From the NCBI GenBank assembly GCA_964595945.1, contig CAZQSL010000049.1, positions 1 to 23,442 on the forward strand: a stretch of 23,442 bases of DNA, written 5' to 3'. Positions 1 to 7,946 of the stretch are shown in pieces. The stretch comes from CAZQSL01 sp964595945. Its GTDB lineage: Bacteria > UBP15 > UBA6099 > JAJRTR01. The translations under genes and the position numbers were made by a program. The stretch's first letter is position 1. Each line of letters opens with the position of its first letter. Under the pieces are notes generated by a model. It searched no databases. It was not told where the DNA came from and saw only the letters and a list, made by a program, of their open reading frames with translations.

Positions 1-215
1 TTGTTGTTTTTTTTGTGGTGGTTGTCTATTACTTTTTTTCAAATTTAGATTCTCCGCGAGTATTCCGTGGACGGTTACCATGTCTCCATGCGTAATGGAT
101 GTAATCAGAAAACAGATTTGGCAAGGTTGTTTCGCGCCAAGTCCCGCGATGTTTTCGCCGACGAAAACCGATGATATGCCTATCATCCCTCCTCATACAA
201 AATCCACGTTTCCCC
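1..215. other. Gene-free leader of the window
   Basis: I find no supportable gene here. Short open frames on both strands have no ribosome binding site, no recognisable domain and one runs across the tRNA. The first 45 bases are T-rich. Nothing else stands out before the tRNA promoter. Confidence 0.5.
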
Positions 216-244
216 TTTACACAAAAGCTCGTAAAAACTATAAT
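216..244 (+). promoter_or_regulatory. Sigma-70 type promoter of the tRNA-Arg gene
   Basis: A TTTACA box (216-221) and a perfect TATAAT box (239-244) are separated by exactly 17 bases, the optimal housekeeping sigma spacing. Transcription would start near 250-252, about 40 bases before the mature tRNA. The match to consensus is 11 of 12 bases, as is common for stable RNA promoters. Confidence 0.8.
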
Positions 245-289
245 TGCAATTCTGTCGAATATGGCATCGCCGCATTTTTGACGGCATCT

Positions 290-363
<74 letters not shown>

Positions 364-366
364 CTG

Positions 367-395
367 AAAAAGCCCTGATATTATCAGGGCTTTTT
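367..395 (+). terminator. Intrinsic terminator after tRNA-Arg
   Basis: The stem GCCCTGATA (372-380) pairs with TATCAGGGC (382-390) and is followed by five Ts (391-395). Five As (367-371) precede it, so it could work in both directions. It starts 3 bases after the tRNA. Confidence 0.92.
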
Positions 396-603
396 GGTTT
401 GCAGAAAAACAGAATCATACAAATACGGCAAGACACATTCGAGACACGCAAACAGGATCACACGACTGATTTCGTTCCTCCGTTTTGCCTTCCCCCCATT
501 CTTTCCGCTTTTGCCTGCCCGTCGCACTGGTTACGGCGGTCTGCACGCCGGGGCACAGACTTTTTCGATATCGAACGCCGAAAGGCTCTATTACCATTTT
601 CAA

Positions 604-628
604 CCCGAATTCGACATTAGAATTCGGG
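604..628. repeat. 9-bp perfect inverted repeat
   Basis: CCCGAATTC (604-612) and GAATTCGGG (620-628) are perfect inverted copies separated by 7 bases. No T run follows, so it is not a normal terminator. The right arm is also the left arm of the longer inverted repeat at 620-758, so the two foldings are mutually exclusive. Function unknown. Confidence 0.6.
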
Positions 629-788
629 ATTGCTGTCGCAAGAAGGGATGAAATGCAAGGCGCAAGGGGCATTTTTGCAGTGAGCAGTATTCGTCATACG
701 CAAACAAAAAAATGCACCGGCAACACAGCAGTTCGCCCTTATCGCGACTGCCGGATTCGACAATAGCGCACTTTCTATTGACGGATCC
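620..788. repeat. Long imperfect inverted repeat / putative dispersed intergenic element, copy 1
   Basis: The ends 620-647 and 736-758 pair in order: GAATTCGG with CCGGATTC (one G-T pair), GTCGC with GCGAC, and AAGGG with CCCTT, making a roughly 139-base hairpin. Inside, GCATTTTT (669-676) pairs with AAAAATGC (708-715) around a small GTAT/ATAC hairpin. It contains CAAGGCGC (656-663) and GCAACAC (720-726), both also present in the element before thrS. Its right part (716-788) aligns by eye with 12706-12777, upstream of the histidine kinase. It has no coding potential. It could be a MITE-like relic or a structured RNA. Confidence 0.5.
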
Positions 789-949
789 GGGTTCAAGCAA
801 GGAGACCATTTGTCGTTCGCTCCCGAAACCATGCGATTGGCTGGCTGATAAATGAACCGGAAAATACTTTTTTACCACTACCGATATGGTACAATATTTG
901 TCATGTGCTGGGAAACCTGCCTGCGATTACATTCAGACTGTGAGACAGA

Positions 950-3900
950 GTGATGAGATTTCAAAAAGTGAAATTGTTGCTGATGCGTGTGGCGGCTCCG
1001 GCTGCTCTGGTGTTTTCGTCAATGTGTTTTCTGCCTTATGTGGCGGTCGCTGATGACGGGCAGCCTGCCATCGATGAGAAGAAGCCCGACGTGATGATTT
1101 CCGGGTATCGTAAATTCAAGTGGAAGGACTTTTCGGCATCGGGGAATGTCAATCAGTTCAAATCCGCAAACAGCCTGAATTATCAGAATGACCGGCTCGA
1201 ACAGTCCGGGCATATCTCGCTGTTCGGCAAATACGACAAGGGAATAATAGTCAACGGGAACTTTGAGGAGCTGCCCTATCAGGATCGCACGCTTACCCTG
1301 GGCATCGAAGGCCAGCACGGCAAGGCTCTTCTCGGCGATTTTTCGACCGTTTTCCCCGGTGGCAAGCTGACGACTTTTTCGAAAAACATACGAGGAATCG
1401 ACTTCGGCTATAACTTCGACAACGGATTTGGCGTGAAGGCTGTCGTTTCGCAGCAGAAGAGCCAATACCAGACCGAGTCGTTCAAGGGCCGCAATATCCG
1501 CGGGCCGTACAAGCTCAACACCATGTCCATCATCGAGGGCAGCGAGTCACTCCGTATCGATGGAAATGCAATTCCAGCTGACGAGTATTACTTCGATTAT
1601 TTTACCGGCGAAGTCACCTTCATGTATTCGATCGACCAGACGCAGACGGTGGAAGTCACGTACGAATCGGAATTGCTGCTCGACGTCAACACGGGGTCCG
1701 TCGCGGGATTCGGCGTGAGCTATGCCCCCGCGCGTTCCAATTTTTCCATCGGCATTTCCGCTATCAGCGAGGGTACTGACGCGGATGCCAAGCAGGTGCT
1801 CGTGTCGAAGACAGAACCCGTCACGCCTGCCGCCGTGGCACTCCCCGTTTCGCTCGCGTTTCCGCTTCTTGAAAAGTACACTGAGCGCATCTACTCCGGG
1901 ACTGCGTCATATTCCCGCATGATTGACTACTCCATCGACTACAGACTCGGCACTGTCACAATCATAAATCCCGCTCTTGTCGGACAGGCACTTACTGTCG
2001 AGTATTTCTACTACAATCCCAAATATGTCCGCGATGTGACCGAAGAGTCAATTAAAGGCCTCGGCACCGGCAAGTACAACGATTTCCAGCTTTCGCGCGG
2101 CACCATTTATGCCGGCACCGAAGTTGCCACCCTCTATTATGGCTCCACTCGCCTGCGCACCCTGATCCCGGATACGGACTATGTGATCAACGAAGACCGA
2201 AACACCATCACCTTCCACATCGCCGAAATGACCGATGACTACAGTGTCCTCATCTCTTACCGCTATGTGCAGAAAAACGCGCCCGAAGCATCTACCGTCA
2301 AACGCCAGATCATCGATGCGACATTCAAGTATTCCCCCATCGCCAACCTCTCGCTCGAAGGCGAAGTCGCCCGCACGTCCGCTGACGTCACCGCGAAACA
2401 GGTGCAGGTGCTCGAAGAATACGTGACCACTGTCGCTACAGCAACCAGACGAGACTATCCCCTCGCGCGCAAAAATGTCATCTACGGATCCGAGGAAATC
2501 TACTTCGACGATATACTCAACTACTCGAACCGCAAGACGCGCAACTCGGATTACATCCTCGAAACGGACAGCGCTGGAAACGTCAATATCATGTTCCTGC
2601 ACGATGTAGCCACCGGCACCACCATCATTGCCAACTACAAATACAAACCATCAGTCGCCGACGGCATCGAAGAACGCGATGCGGAGGCCATCCGCGCAAA
2701 GGCAGCGTACACAAGTTCGCGAGTATCGTTCAGCGGCGAAGTAGTCACGAAGGATGAAGGATTCGCACCTATCAACAAGTATAACGACCTCAACAAACTC
2801 GACTTCAGGGGCGATCTCAGCGTAGCGCTCACATCGCGCTTCCGCGCGTTCGGCTCGATGACGGGCCGCAACAACGCACATGATATAGAGTCGGACAATG
2901 AGGACGAATTCCGCGAAACATCCGGCGGCCTGACCTACTCATCCACCCTTATCCCCGAATTCACCTTCAAACACACCATCTCCACGGCGAGCGACAACCT
3001 CACTACTGACACGAGGCTCGACTACGAACGCGACTCTGACGAAATCATCGCGCGTATCGCTCCGTTCCGAAAGGATACCCTGCTCATCGAAACAAACATC
3101 GAAGACCGCTCATTCGATGATCTCACCGGCAAAATAAGCGATCGTGAAATATCCCGCCAGAAATTCGGCGTGAGACTCAAGCCATCAGCAAAATTCAACA
3201 TGAACACCTACGTCGAAAAGTCAGCCGTCGAATCCATCGCACCAGCAGGGTTCGGGGTTAATTCCAATTATGACACCGATACCTACACAAAATCGCTCAC
3301 CGTCAATTACTTCCCTGACAAGGTATGGTCGCTCTCCGGAGATATGCTGCTCCAGTCACGCACCGACTCACGCGACAGCATCGCAGACGAGATTTCCGAC
3401 TCCGTCCGCATGACGCTCGCAGCCAATCCTTTCGGCAGGTTTACACAACTTATCGCCACTGTCTACCGCAAAAACATACCCGATGTCACGACCGGCGGCT
3501 CCCGTACGGACAACATTTCGACAAGCTTCGGGTACCGTCTCGCCCGCCTTTGGGAAGCCGTTCCGACCTACGACAAGACAATTTCATCCACCGGTACGTC
3601 ATCGCGTAGCGACTCGCAGTCCACGGGGATACAATTCCGCTACAACTCCAGGCGCACCGGCCATTTCTGCGGCGACCTCAGACTGCTTTCCACCAACCGC
3701 AAGTCCCGGTCAGCGTCCTCCTCCACCACATCCGACGAAACGCAATACGTTGTCACGGGCGAATACTTCCCCACATCGAACTTCGTCGCTATAGCCAAGT
3801 ACGACATACGCGGCGCAGATGCCGATGCGGACACGCTTTCGACAGAGTTAAAATACAGCTACTCCGATCGGGGAAAAGCATCGTTCACCTACACGACCGA

Positions 3901-4081
3901 CTCGCTCGGCGGCACATCGTCATCATCCAAGGATTACTACACGCTCAAGGTGACACACAAGATCAGCAAAGTCTTCGATGTCATTACCACCATCGAGCGC
4001 CAGCAGTATTCGCAATCCGCAAGCTCCACCAACGATTACACCGGCACGGTCTTTTCGACCGAACTGACCGCTACTTTCTAA
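950..4081 (+). CDS. Large outer-membrane beta-barrel protein with SprA-like repeat modules
   Basis: Predicted secreted outer-membrane protein of about 1042 residues; transport or adhesion role unknown. The start is GTG 950 or ATG 953; the upstream AGACAGAG is a weak ribosome site. The N-terminus has basic residues, a hydrophobic core and an Ala-X-Ala site (YVAVA, then DDG), a Sec signal peptide. Residues roughly 195-241, 308-352, 383-441 and 505-565 contain four related beta units of the form 'glycine-rich turn, D-Y--D-, G-V/I-T-, then V-Y-Y', e.g. DYSIDYRLGTVTI and EYYFDYFTGEVTF. Such units occur in SprA-like and other large surface proteins. The rest (about 570-1042) is alternating polar/hydrophobic, Ser/Thr/Tyr-rich sequence typical of barrel strands, ending in TELTATF: a C-terminal Phe, as recognised by BAM. 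No TonB plug is evident. The exact family is uncertain. Confidence 0.75.
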   Translation: MMRFQKVKLLLMRVAAPAALVFSSMCFLPYVAVADDGQPAIDEKKPDVMISGYRKFKWKDFSASGNVNQFKSANSLNYQNDRLEQSGHISLFGKYDKGIIVNGNFEELPYQDRTLTLGIEGQHGKALLGDFSTVFPGGKLTTFSKNIRGIDFGYNFDNGFGVKAVVSQQKSQYQTESFKGRNIRGPYKLNTMSIIEGSESLRIDGNAIPADEYYFDYFTGEVTFMYSIDQTQTVEVTYESELLLDVNTGSVAGFGVSYAPARSNFSIGISAISEGTDADAKQVLVSKTEPVTPAAVALPVSLAFPLLEKYTERIYSGTASYSRMIDYSIDYRLGTVTIINPALVGQALTVEYFYYNPKYVRDVTEESIKGLGTGKYNDFQLSRGTIYAGTEVATLYYGSTRLRTLIPDTDYVINEDRNTITFHIAEMTDDYSVLISYRYVQKNAPEASTVKRQIIDATFKYSPIANLSLEGEVARTSADVTAKQVQVLEEYVTTVATATRRDYPLARKNVIYGSEEIYFDDILNYSNRKTRNSDYILETDSAGNVNIMFLHDVATGTTIIANYKYKPSVADGIEERDAEAIRAKAAYTSSRVSFSGEVVTKDEGFAPINKYNDLNKLDFRGDLSVALTSRFRAFGSMTGRNNAHDIESDNEDEFRETSGGLTYSSTLIPEFTFKHTISTASDNLTTDTRLDYERDSDEIIARIAPFRKDTLLIETNIEDRSFDDLTGKISDREISRQKFGVRLKPSAKFNMNTYVEKSAVESIAPAGFGVNSNYDTDTYTKSLTVNYFPDKVWSLSGDMLLQSRTDSRDSIADEISDSVRMTLAANPFGRFTQLIATVYRKNIPDVTTGGSRTDNISTSFGYRLARLWEAVPTYDKTISSTGTSSRSDSQSTGIQFRYNSRRTGHFCGDLRLLSTNRKSRSASSSTTSDETQYVVTGEYFPTSNFVAIAKYDIRGADADADTLSTELKYSYSDRGKASFTYTTDSLGGTSSSSKDYYTLKVTHKISKVFDVITTIERQQYSQSASSTNDYTGTVFSTELTATF

Positions 4082-4106
4082 ACACAGAAAATCACAACCA
4101 CCAGGG

Positions 4107-4125
4107 GCGGGGCCGCAAACCCCGC
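4107..4125 (+). repeat. Short GC hairpin between the barrel gene and the DUF362 gene
   Basis: GCGGGG (4107-4112) pairs with CCCCGC (4120-4125) around a 7-base loop. No T run follows, so termination is doubtful. The composition and loop size resemble the terminator hairpin at 12367-12389 after thrS. It may attenuate read-through into the next gene. Confidence 0.35.
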
Positions 4126-4137
4126 TCTCGCGTATAT

Positions 4138-4147
4138 GGAGAAATTC
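4138..4147 (+). promoter_or_regulatory. Ribosome binding site deciding the DUF362 gene start
   Basis: GGAG at 4138-4141 lies 6 bases before ATG 4148. The in-frame ATG at 4136 overlaps this site and has no ribosome site of its own, so 4148 is preferred. Confidence 0.7.
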
Positions 4148-5263
4148 ATGGCTTCTGACGTATTCTACGCCACCGCGCGCTGCAAACACGGCAAAAATCT
4201 CAACGACAAGCTCGCGCTGCTGTTCGATCGCATCGTCCCCGGTTCGGGCATCCTTCACAAGGGCGATCTCACTGCCATCAAGGTGCACTGGGGCGAAAAG
4301 GGCAACCTCGCGTTTCTCGCCCCGCAATTCGTCCGCACCATTGTTGACCTCGCGAAGTCACAAGGCGCACGGCCATTCATCACCGACACAAACACGCTCT
4401 ATCGCGGCTCGCGCGGCAACGCTGTCGACAATCTCACGACCGCCATCGAGAATGGTTTTGATTACTCGGTCACCGGCGCTCCGCTCCTGATAGCCGACGG
4501 ACTCCGCGGTGATACCTTCGAGGAAGTCACTGTCAATGGAGAATATTTCGAGAAGGTAAAAATCGCCACCGGCATCCACAATGCGGACTCCATGATCGTC
4601 ATGTCACACTTCAAGGGACACGAGGCTACAGGATTCGGCGCCGCGATCAAAAACCTCGGGATGGGCTGCGCTTCGCCGAGCGGCAAACAAAACCAGCACT
4701 CCGATGTCAAACCCACTGTCAGCGACACTAAATGCCTCCGTTGCGGCGCCTGCATCAAAAAGTGCCCCGGATACGCTATCTCTTTCAAAGGCAAGGACGA
4801 CACGGCAGTCATCAACCCCAACAAGTGCATTGGCTGCGCGGAATGCGTCGTAATCTGCCCGCACGAAGCCATCAAGATCAACTGGAAATCGGAACTCGAC
4901 GTGCTGCAGAAAAAAATGGCCGAATATGCCTGCGGCGCCGCTCTACCCAAGCGCGGGCGTATCGTTTTCTTCAACTTCATCCTCCGCGTTTCGCCCGACT
5001 GCGACTGTTACGGCTGGAACGACGTTCCGATCATTCCCGACCTCGGCATCCTGGCATCCACCGATCCAGTGGCGATCGATCAGGCTTCTGTCGATCTCGC
5101 CAATCAGGCTCCGGCGATACCCGGTTCACGTCTCGACGGCAAGGAAATAATCGACGGTGACAAACTCTCGGCCGCAACAGGCGTGGACTGGCGCCCTCAG
5201 GTCGGTCACGCTGAAATACTCGGCCTCGGCTCACGCTCGTACAACCTCATCACTGTCGAGTAG
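4148..5263 (+). CDS. DUF362 domain protein with two 4Fe-4S ferredoxin clusters
   Basis: Cytoplasmic iron-sulfur protein of 371 residues starting MASDVFYATARC. The first 190 residues match the DUF362 pattern: IKVHWGEKGN near 40, ITDTNTLYRG near 80, and SHFKGHEATGFGAAIKNLGMG near 150-170. Two ferredoxin motifs follow, CLRCGACIKKCP (about 195-206) and CIGCAECVVICP (about 225-236), each C-x2-C-x2-C-x3-CP and able to hold a 4Fe-4S cluster. The C-terminal part (CDCYGWNDVPIIPDLGILAS, then DPVAIDQASVDL) is the rest of DUF362. No signal peptide is seen. The family is widespread in anaerobes but its reaction is not established; electron transfer is inferred from the clusters. It lies 66 bases after the barrel gene and may be co-transcribed. 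Confidence 0.9.
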   Translation: MASDVFYATARCKHGKNLNDKLALLFDRIVPGSGILHKGDLTAIKVHWGEKGNLAFLAPQFVRTIVDLAKSQGARPFITDTNTLYRGSRGNAVDNLTTAIENGFDYSVTGAPLLIADGLRGDTFEEVTVNGEYFEKVKIATGIHNADSMIVMSHFKGHEATGFGAAIKNLGMGCASPSGKQNQHSDVKPTVSDTKCLRCGACIKKCPGYAISFKGKDDTAVINPNKCIGCAECVVICPHEAIKINWKSELDVLQKKMAEYACGAALPKRGRIVFFNFILRVSPDCDCYGWNDVPIIPDLGILASTDPVAIDQASVDLANQAPAIPGSRLDGKEIIDGDKLSAATGVDWRPQVGHAEILGLGSRSYNLITVE

Positions 5264-5324
5264 ACACTGCTGCTGTCACACTTGTGATCCCGCCATTTTT
5301 TCAGTATAACCGGCGTTACGAGTG

Positions 5325-5353
5325 TGGATAATGATTTTTCTCTATGCTATGAT
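5325..5353 (+). promoter_or_regulatory. Possible promoter before the TIM-barrel/S55/propeller genes
   Basis: TGGATA (5325-5330) and TATGAT (5348-5353) are spaced by 17 bases, matching sigma-70 consensus at 4 of 6 and 5 of 6 positions. The leader to the 5445 start would be about 85 bases and includes a small inverted repeat GGGATT/AATCCC (5409-5414, 5424-5429) just before the ribosome site. The upstream gene ends at 5263, so a separate transcription unit is plausible. Confidence 0.4.
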
Positions 5354-5444
5354 GAATGCGGCGAACTTGGCTGTCTATATCTACAATCTGGCCGGTATGC
5401 GTCAAAATGGGATTGACCCGGCGAATCCCGCAGGAGTGTAACTT

Positions 5445-6218
5445 ATGAAGCTTGGCTGTTCGTCTCTTTCTTACGCAAAAAAAATCGAATCATGCGAACT
5501 CGATCTGTTTACCTGGATGGGGACGTGCGCGCGCGATCTCAGATGCGACGGCATCGAAATCGCCGACATCCACATCCAGAGCGTCGACGAAGACTACATA
5601 CGGCAAGTCAGGCGCTCAGCGGTTGACCTGCAACTGTCCATAGCTTCACTGGCGACGGTATCAGACTTCGGCACAGACAACAGAAACGACCTCGAAAAAC
5701 AGGTAGAGGGCATCGAACAGGCGCTCCAGATCGCCTTCGCTCTCGGCGCGCCGATGCTACGTATCCTCGCGGGCGCCCCCGATGGCGAACACGAAATCCA
5801 GTGGCGCGCCCTCGTCCACGCCATGCAGGTGCTTGCCGTACTCGCGGAGCGGGAGGCTGTCGTCATCGCTATCGAAAATTCCGATACCGATGGGGGATTC
5901 CTTTCGACTGCCGCCGATGTCGACCGTCTGATGAATGAGGTCAATTCCGACTGGCTGCGCTTCACTCTCAATACAAACGGCTTTTCTGACGGATTCGACT
6001 CGATCGAAAGCTCGATCCTTTATGCGGTACAGACCCATGCTGTCATCCGCGAAGTGGCTCCGTCCGGCGCGGACATCCTCTTCGACTATCCCCATTTTTT
6101 CAACATGTTGAAGGATGTTAATTACAGAGGTTATATCCATCTGCTCTACGAAGGCGAAGAACCGGTCGACACCGCCCTGCCCCGCGCTTCCGCCTACATC
6201 CGCTCCCTCCTAAGGTGA
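5445..6218 (+). CDS. Sugar phosphate isomerase/epimerase-like TIM-barrel protein
   Basis: Cytoplasmic 257-residue protein of the xylose-isomerase-like / AP-endonuclease-2 superfamily, usually metal-dependent sugar or inosose isomerases and epimerases. The length is typical. AGGAG (5432-5436) lies 8 bases before the ATG. Visible barrel elements are KLGCSSLSYA (strand 1), DGIEIADIH (strand 2), GAPMLRILAG (strand 4), VIAIENSD (Glu144, usual metal ligand), RFTLNTNGF (where the family usually has LDTGN, so Asp is Asn176), QTHAVIRE (His198) and IHLLYEGEEP (Glu236). The Asp-to-Asn change could weaken metal binding, so substrate and even activity are uncertain. Its stop overlaps the ribosome site of the next gene (3-base gap), suggesting co-translation with the exported S55 protein. 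Confidence 0.75.
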   Translation: MKLGCSSLSYAKKIESCELDLFTWMGTCARDLRCDGIEIADIHIQSVDEDYIRQVRRSAVDLQLSIASLATVSDFGTDNRNDLEKQVEGIEQALQIAFALGAPMLRILAGAPDGEHEIQWRALVHAMQVLAVLAEREAVVIAIENSDTDGGFLSTAADVDRLMNEVNSDWLRFTLNTNGFSDGFDSIESSILYAVQTHAVIREVAPSGADILFDYPHFFNMLKDVNYRGYIHLLYEGEEPVDTALPRASAYIRSLLR

Positions 6219-6221
6219 CTC

Positions 6222-7946
6222 ATGCGAAAATCCATTCTCCTTTGCCTCTTTGCGATAACGATGACAGCCGGCTTTTCACCAAAGGCCATATCCGCCATCG
6301 AAACATTCCCATCATCTGAAATCCGCCGCGGCATGACCGGCACCGGATACAGCGTCTTCGCCGGTACCCGGCCAGAGCCTTTCAAAGTAATTTTTATCGG
6401 CGTCATGGAAAAGGCGGCATCAGGGCAGGACATCATCCTCGCCCGGCTCGAAGGCGCCAATCTCGAACTTACCGGCGTCAGCCAGGGCATGAGTGGCAGC
6501 CCCGTCTATATCGACGGAAAACTCGTCGGCGCGATATCCTACGCATGGTCATTCGGCAAGGAACCCATCGCCGGCATCACCCCCATCGCAGACATGCTGC
6601 CGCTGTGGGACACGATGGAGTCCGGCATCCATCACACCGCGACTCCCGCCCTGCCCTCCCGCCGATCACCATACTCTGCCGATTCTCCATCACCCCTGCC
6701 GATCAAAACCCCCCTTTACATCTCCGGCATGTCCCCGGCCGCCATCGACTATCTATCTGACAAACTCTCGCCCTACAACATCACACCGATACTCGGCGGC
6801 GGATCATCATCCAGCGAGGAAGGTATCGACGACCTTGCTCCAGGATCCGTCATCGGGGCATTGCTTTTTTCCGGCGATTTCGAAGCCGCGGCCATCGGCA
6901 CCGTCACCGCCCGCGACGGCGACAGGATACTCGCCTTCGGCCATCCCTTTTTCGGACTCGGCAACATCTCGCTCCCGATGACTGGCGGATATGTCCACAC
7001 GGTGCTTGCAAGCACTATGATATCTTTCAAAATGGCATCGCCCGGACAACCGCTCGGCACCGTACGGACCGACCTGCTGCCCGGCATCGCGGGTTCTGTC
7101 GGGACCGCACCTGACATGTTTCCCATGAGTGTATCAGTCAGCGACCCGGAGCTTGGCCGCTCGAAGACTTTCAAAATCAATGTTGCGCGCCTGCCCAAAC
7201 TCACACCGGCAATCGTCGTTTCCGTCATATCCGAAGCAGCCGCGAATATCACTGGCGGCGCGGGCAACATGATGGTGACGGCCGTAACGGAAGCCACTTT
7301 CGACGGCATCGACACGCCATATCATACTGAAGACACAATGTTCAGCCCCGGCGGCTTTTACCCCTACGAATCAGTCGGCGGACTCGTGACGCTGCTGACC
7401 AATCCATATCGCGAAATCGATCTCAAAACACTCTCGATCAGCCTCACGGTACGCCATACTCGCGATACCTATGAGGTGATGTCCGCATTACCGGCAGCGG
7501 CGACATACAAACCCGGCGACACTGTCACGGCAAAGGTCACGCTCCGAAAATTCAACGGCGGCGATGTCACTCGGGATATTTCCCTCAAACTCCCCACTGA
7601 CATCCCACTCGGTCCCGCGCAGATCGTCATCGACGGAGGGGCTTCCACTACGATCCCGGCGACTCTTGCCCCGCCATCCGACTTCGAGGGACTACTCGAT
7701 CGCTTGCTGCAAAAAACGCCGGGCAACTCAATAGTGGCTTACATTTCATACCCGGAAAAAGCGTTCGGCATAGCCGGTACGGATGTATTGCACCTGCCCT
7801 CCACCATGCAGGATACCATGCTGCGCAACACACTGCCCGACACCGCGGTTTTCGACAATTACCAGCGAGTTGTCTTCCCCTCCGACACAGTAACATACGG
7901 ACGCACAATCATCAGGATCAACATCGACAAGGAGCGCAACCAATGA
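6222..7946 (+). CDS. Exported SpoIVB-like peptidase S55 domain protein
   Basis: Predicted extracytoplasmic protein of 574 residues. The N-terminus MRKSILLCLFAITMTAGF with AISA before IET is a Sec signal peptide. The mature part opens with RRGMTGTGYSVFAGTRPEPF, then GVSQGMSGSPVYIDGKLVGA (about 85-104), the S55 serine motif of SpoIVB, then PIAGITPIADML. A second conserved block, DGDRILAFGHPFFGLG (His near 240), continues through TGGYVHTVLAS and GIAGSVGTAPDMFPM. In SpoIVB the GH block precedes the GMSGSP block; here it follows. The C-terminal 150 residues look like an immunoglobulin-like beta domain (KPGDTVTAKVTLRKFNGG). Family members are often annotated as SpoIVB peptidase without proof of proteolysis. 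AAGGTGA (6212-6218) is the ribosome site; its end overlaps the next gene by ATGA. Confidence 0.85.
   Translation: MRKSILLCLFAITMTAGFSPKAISAIETFPSSEIRRGMTGTGYSVFAGTRPEPFKVIFIGVMEKAASGQDIILARLEGANLELTGVSQGMSGSPVYIDGKLVGAISYAWSFGKEPIAGITPIADMLPLWDTMESGIHHTATPALPSRRSPYSADSPSPLPIKTPLYISGMSPAAIDYLSDKLSPYNITPILGGGSSSSEEGIDDLAPGSVIGALLFSGDFEAAAIGTVTARDGDRILAFGHPFFGLGNISLPMTGGYVHTVLASTMISFKMASPGQPLGTVRTDLLPGIAGSVGTAPDMFPMSVSVSDPELGRSKTFKINVARLPKLTPAIVVSVISEAAANITGGAGNMMVTAVTEATFDGIDTPYHTEDTMFSPGGFYPYESVGGLVTLLTNPYREIDLKTLSISLTVRHTRDTYEVMSALPAAATYKPGDTVTAKVTLRKFNGGDVTRDISLKLPTDIPLGPAQIVIDGGASTTIPATLAPPSDFEGLLDRLLQKTPGNSIVAYISYPEKAFGIAGTDVLHLPSTMQDTMLRNTLPDTAVFDNYQRVVFPSDTVTYGRTIIRINIDKERNQ

Larger units (their letters stand above)
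396..949. other. Gene-free region between tRNA-Arg and the outer-membrane protein gene
   Basis: About 550 bases with no credible gene. Besides the inverted repeats at 604-628 and 620-788, a TACAAT box at 890-895 could be a -10 element for the downstream gene, but no good -35 box lies at the right distance. The short frames here lack ribosome binding sites and homology signals. Confidence 0.5.

Noticed and set aside
909..925. GG-N10-GC spacing resembling a sigma-54 promoter before the barrel gene
   Set aside because: Only the spacing and the invariant dinucleotides match; TGGCAC and TTGCA context is missing.
5276..5301. Possible terminator after the DUF362 gene
   Set aside because: TCACA/TGTGA has only a 2-base loop and 5 pairs, and the T run begins 8 bases later, so it is too weak to call.
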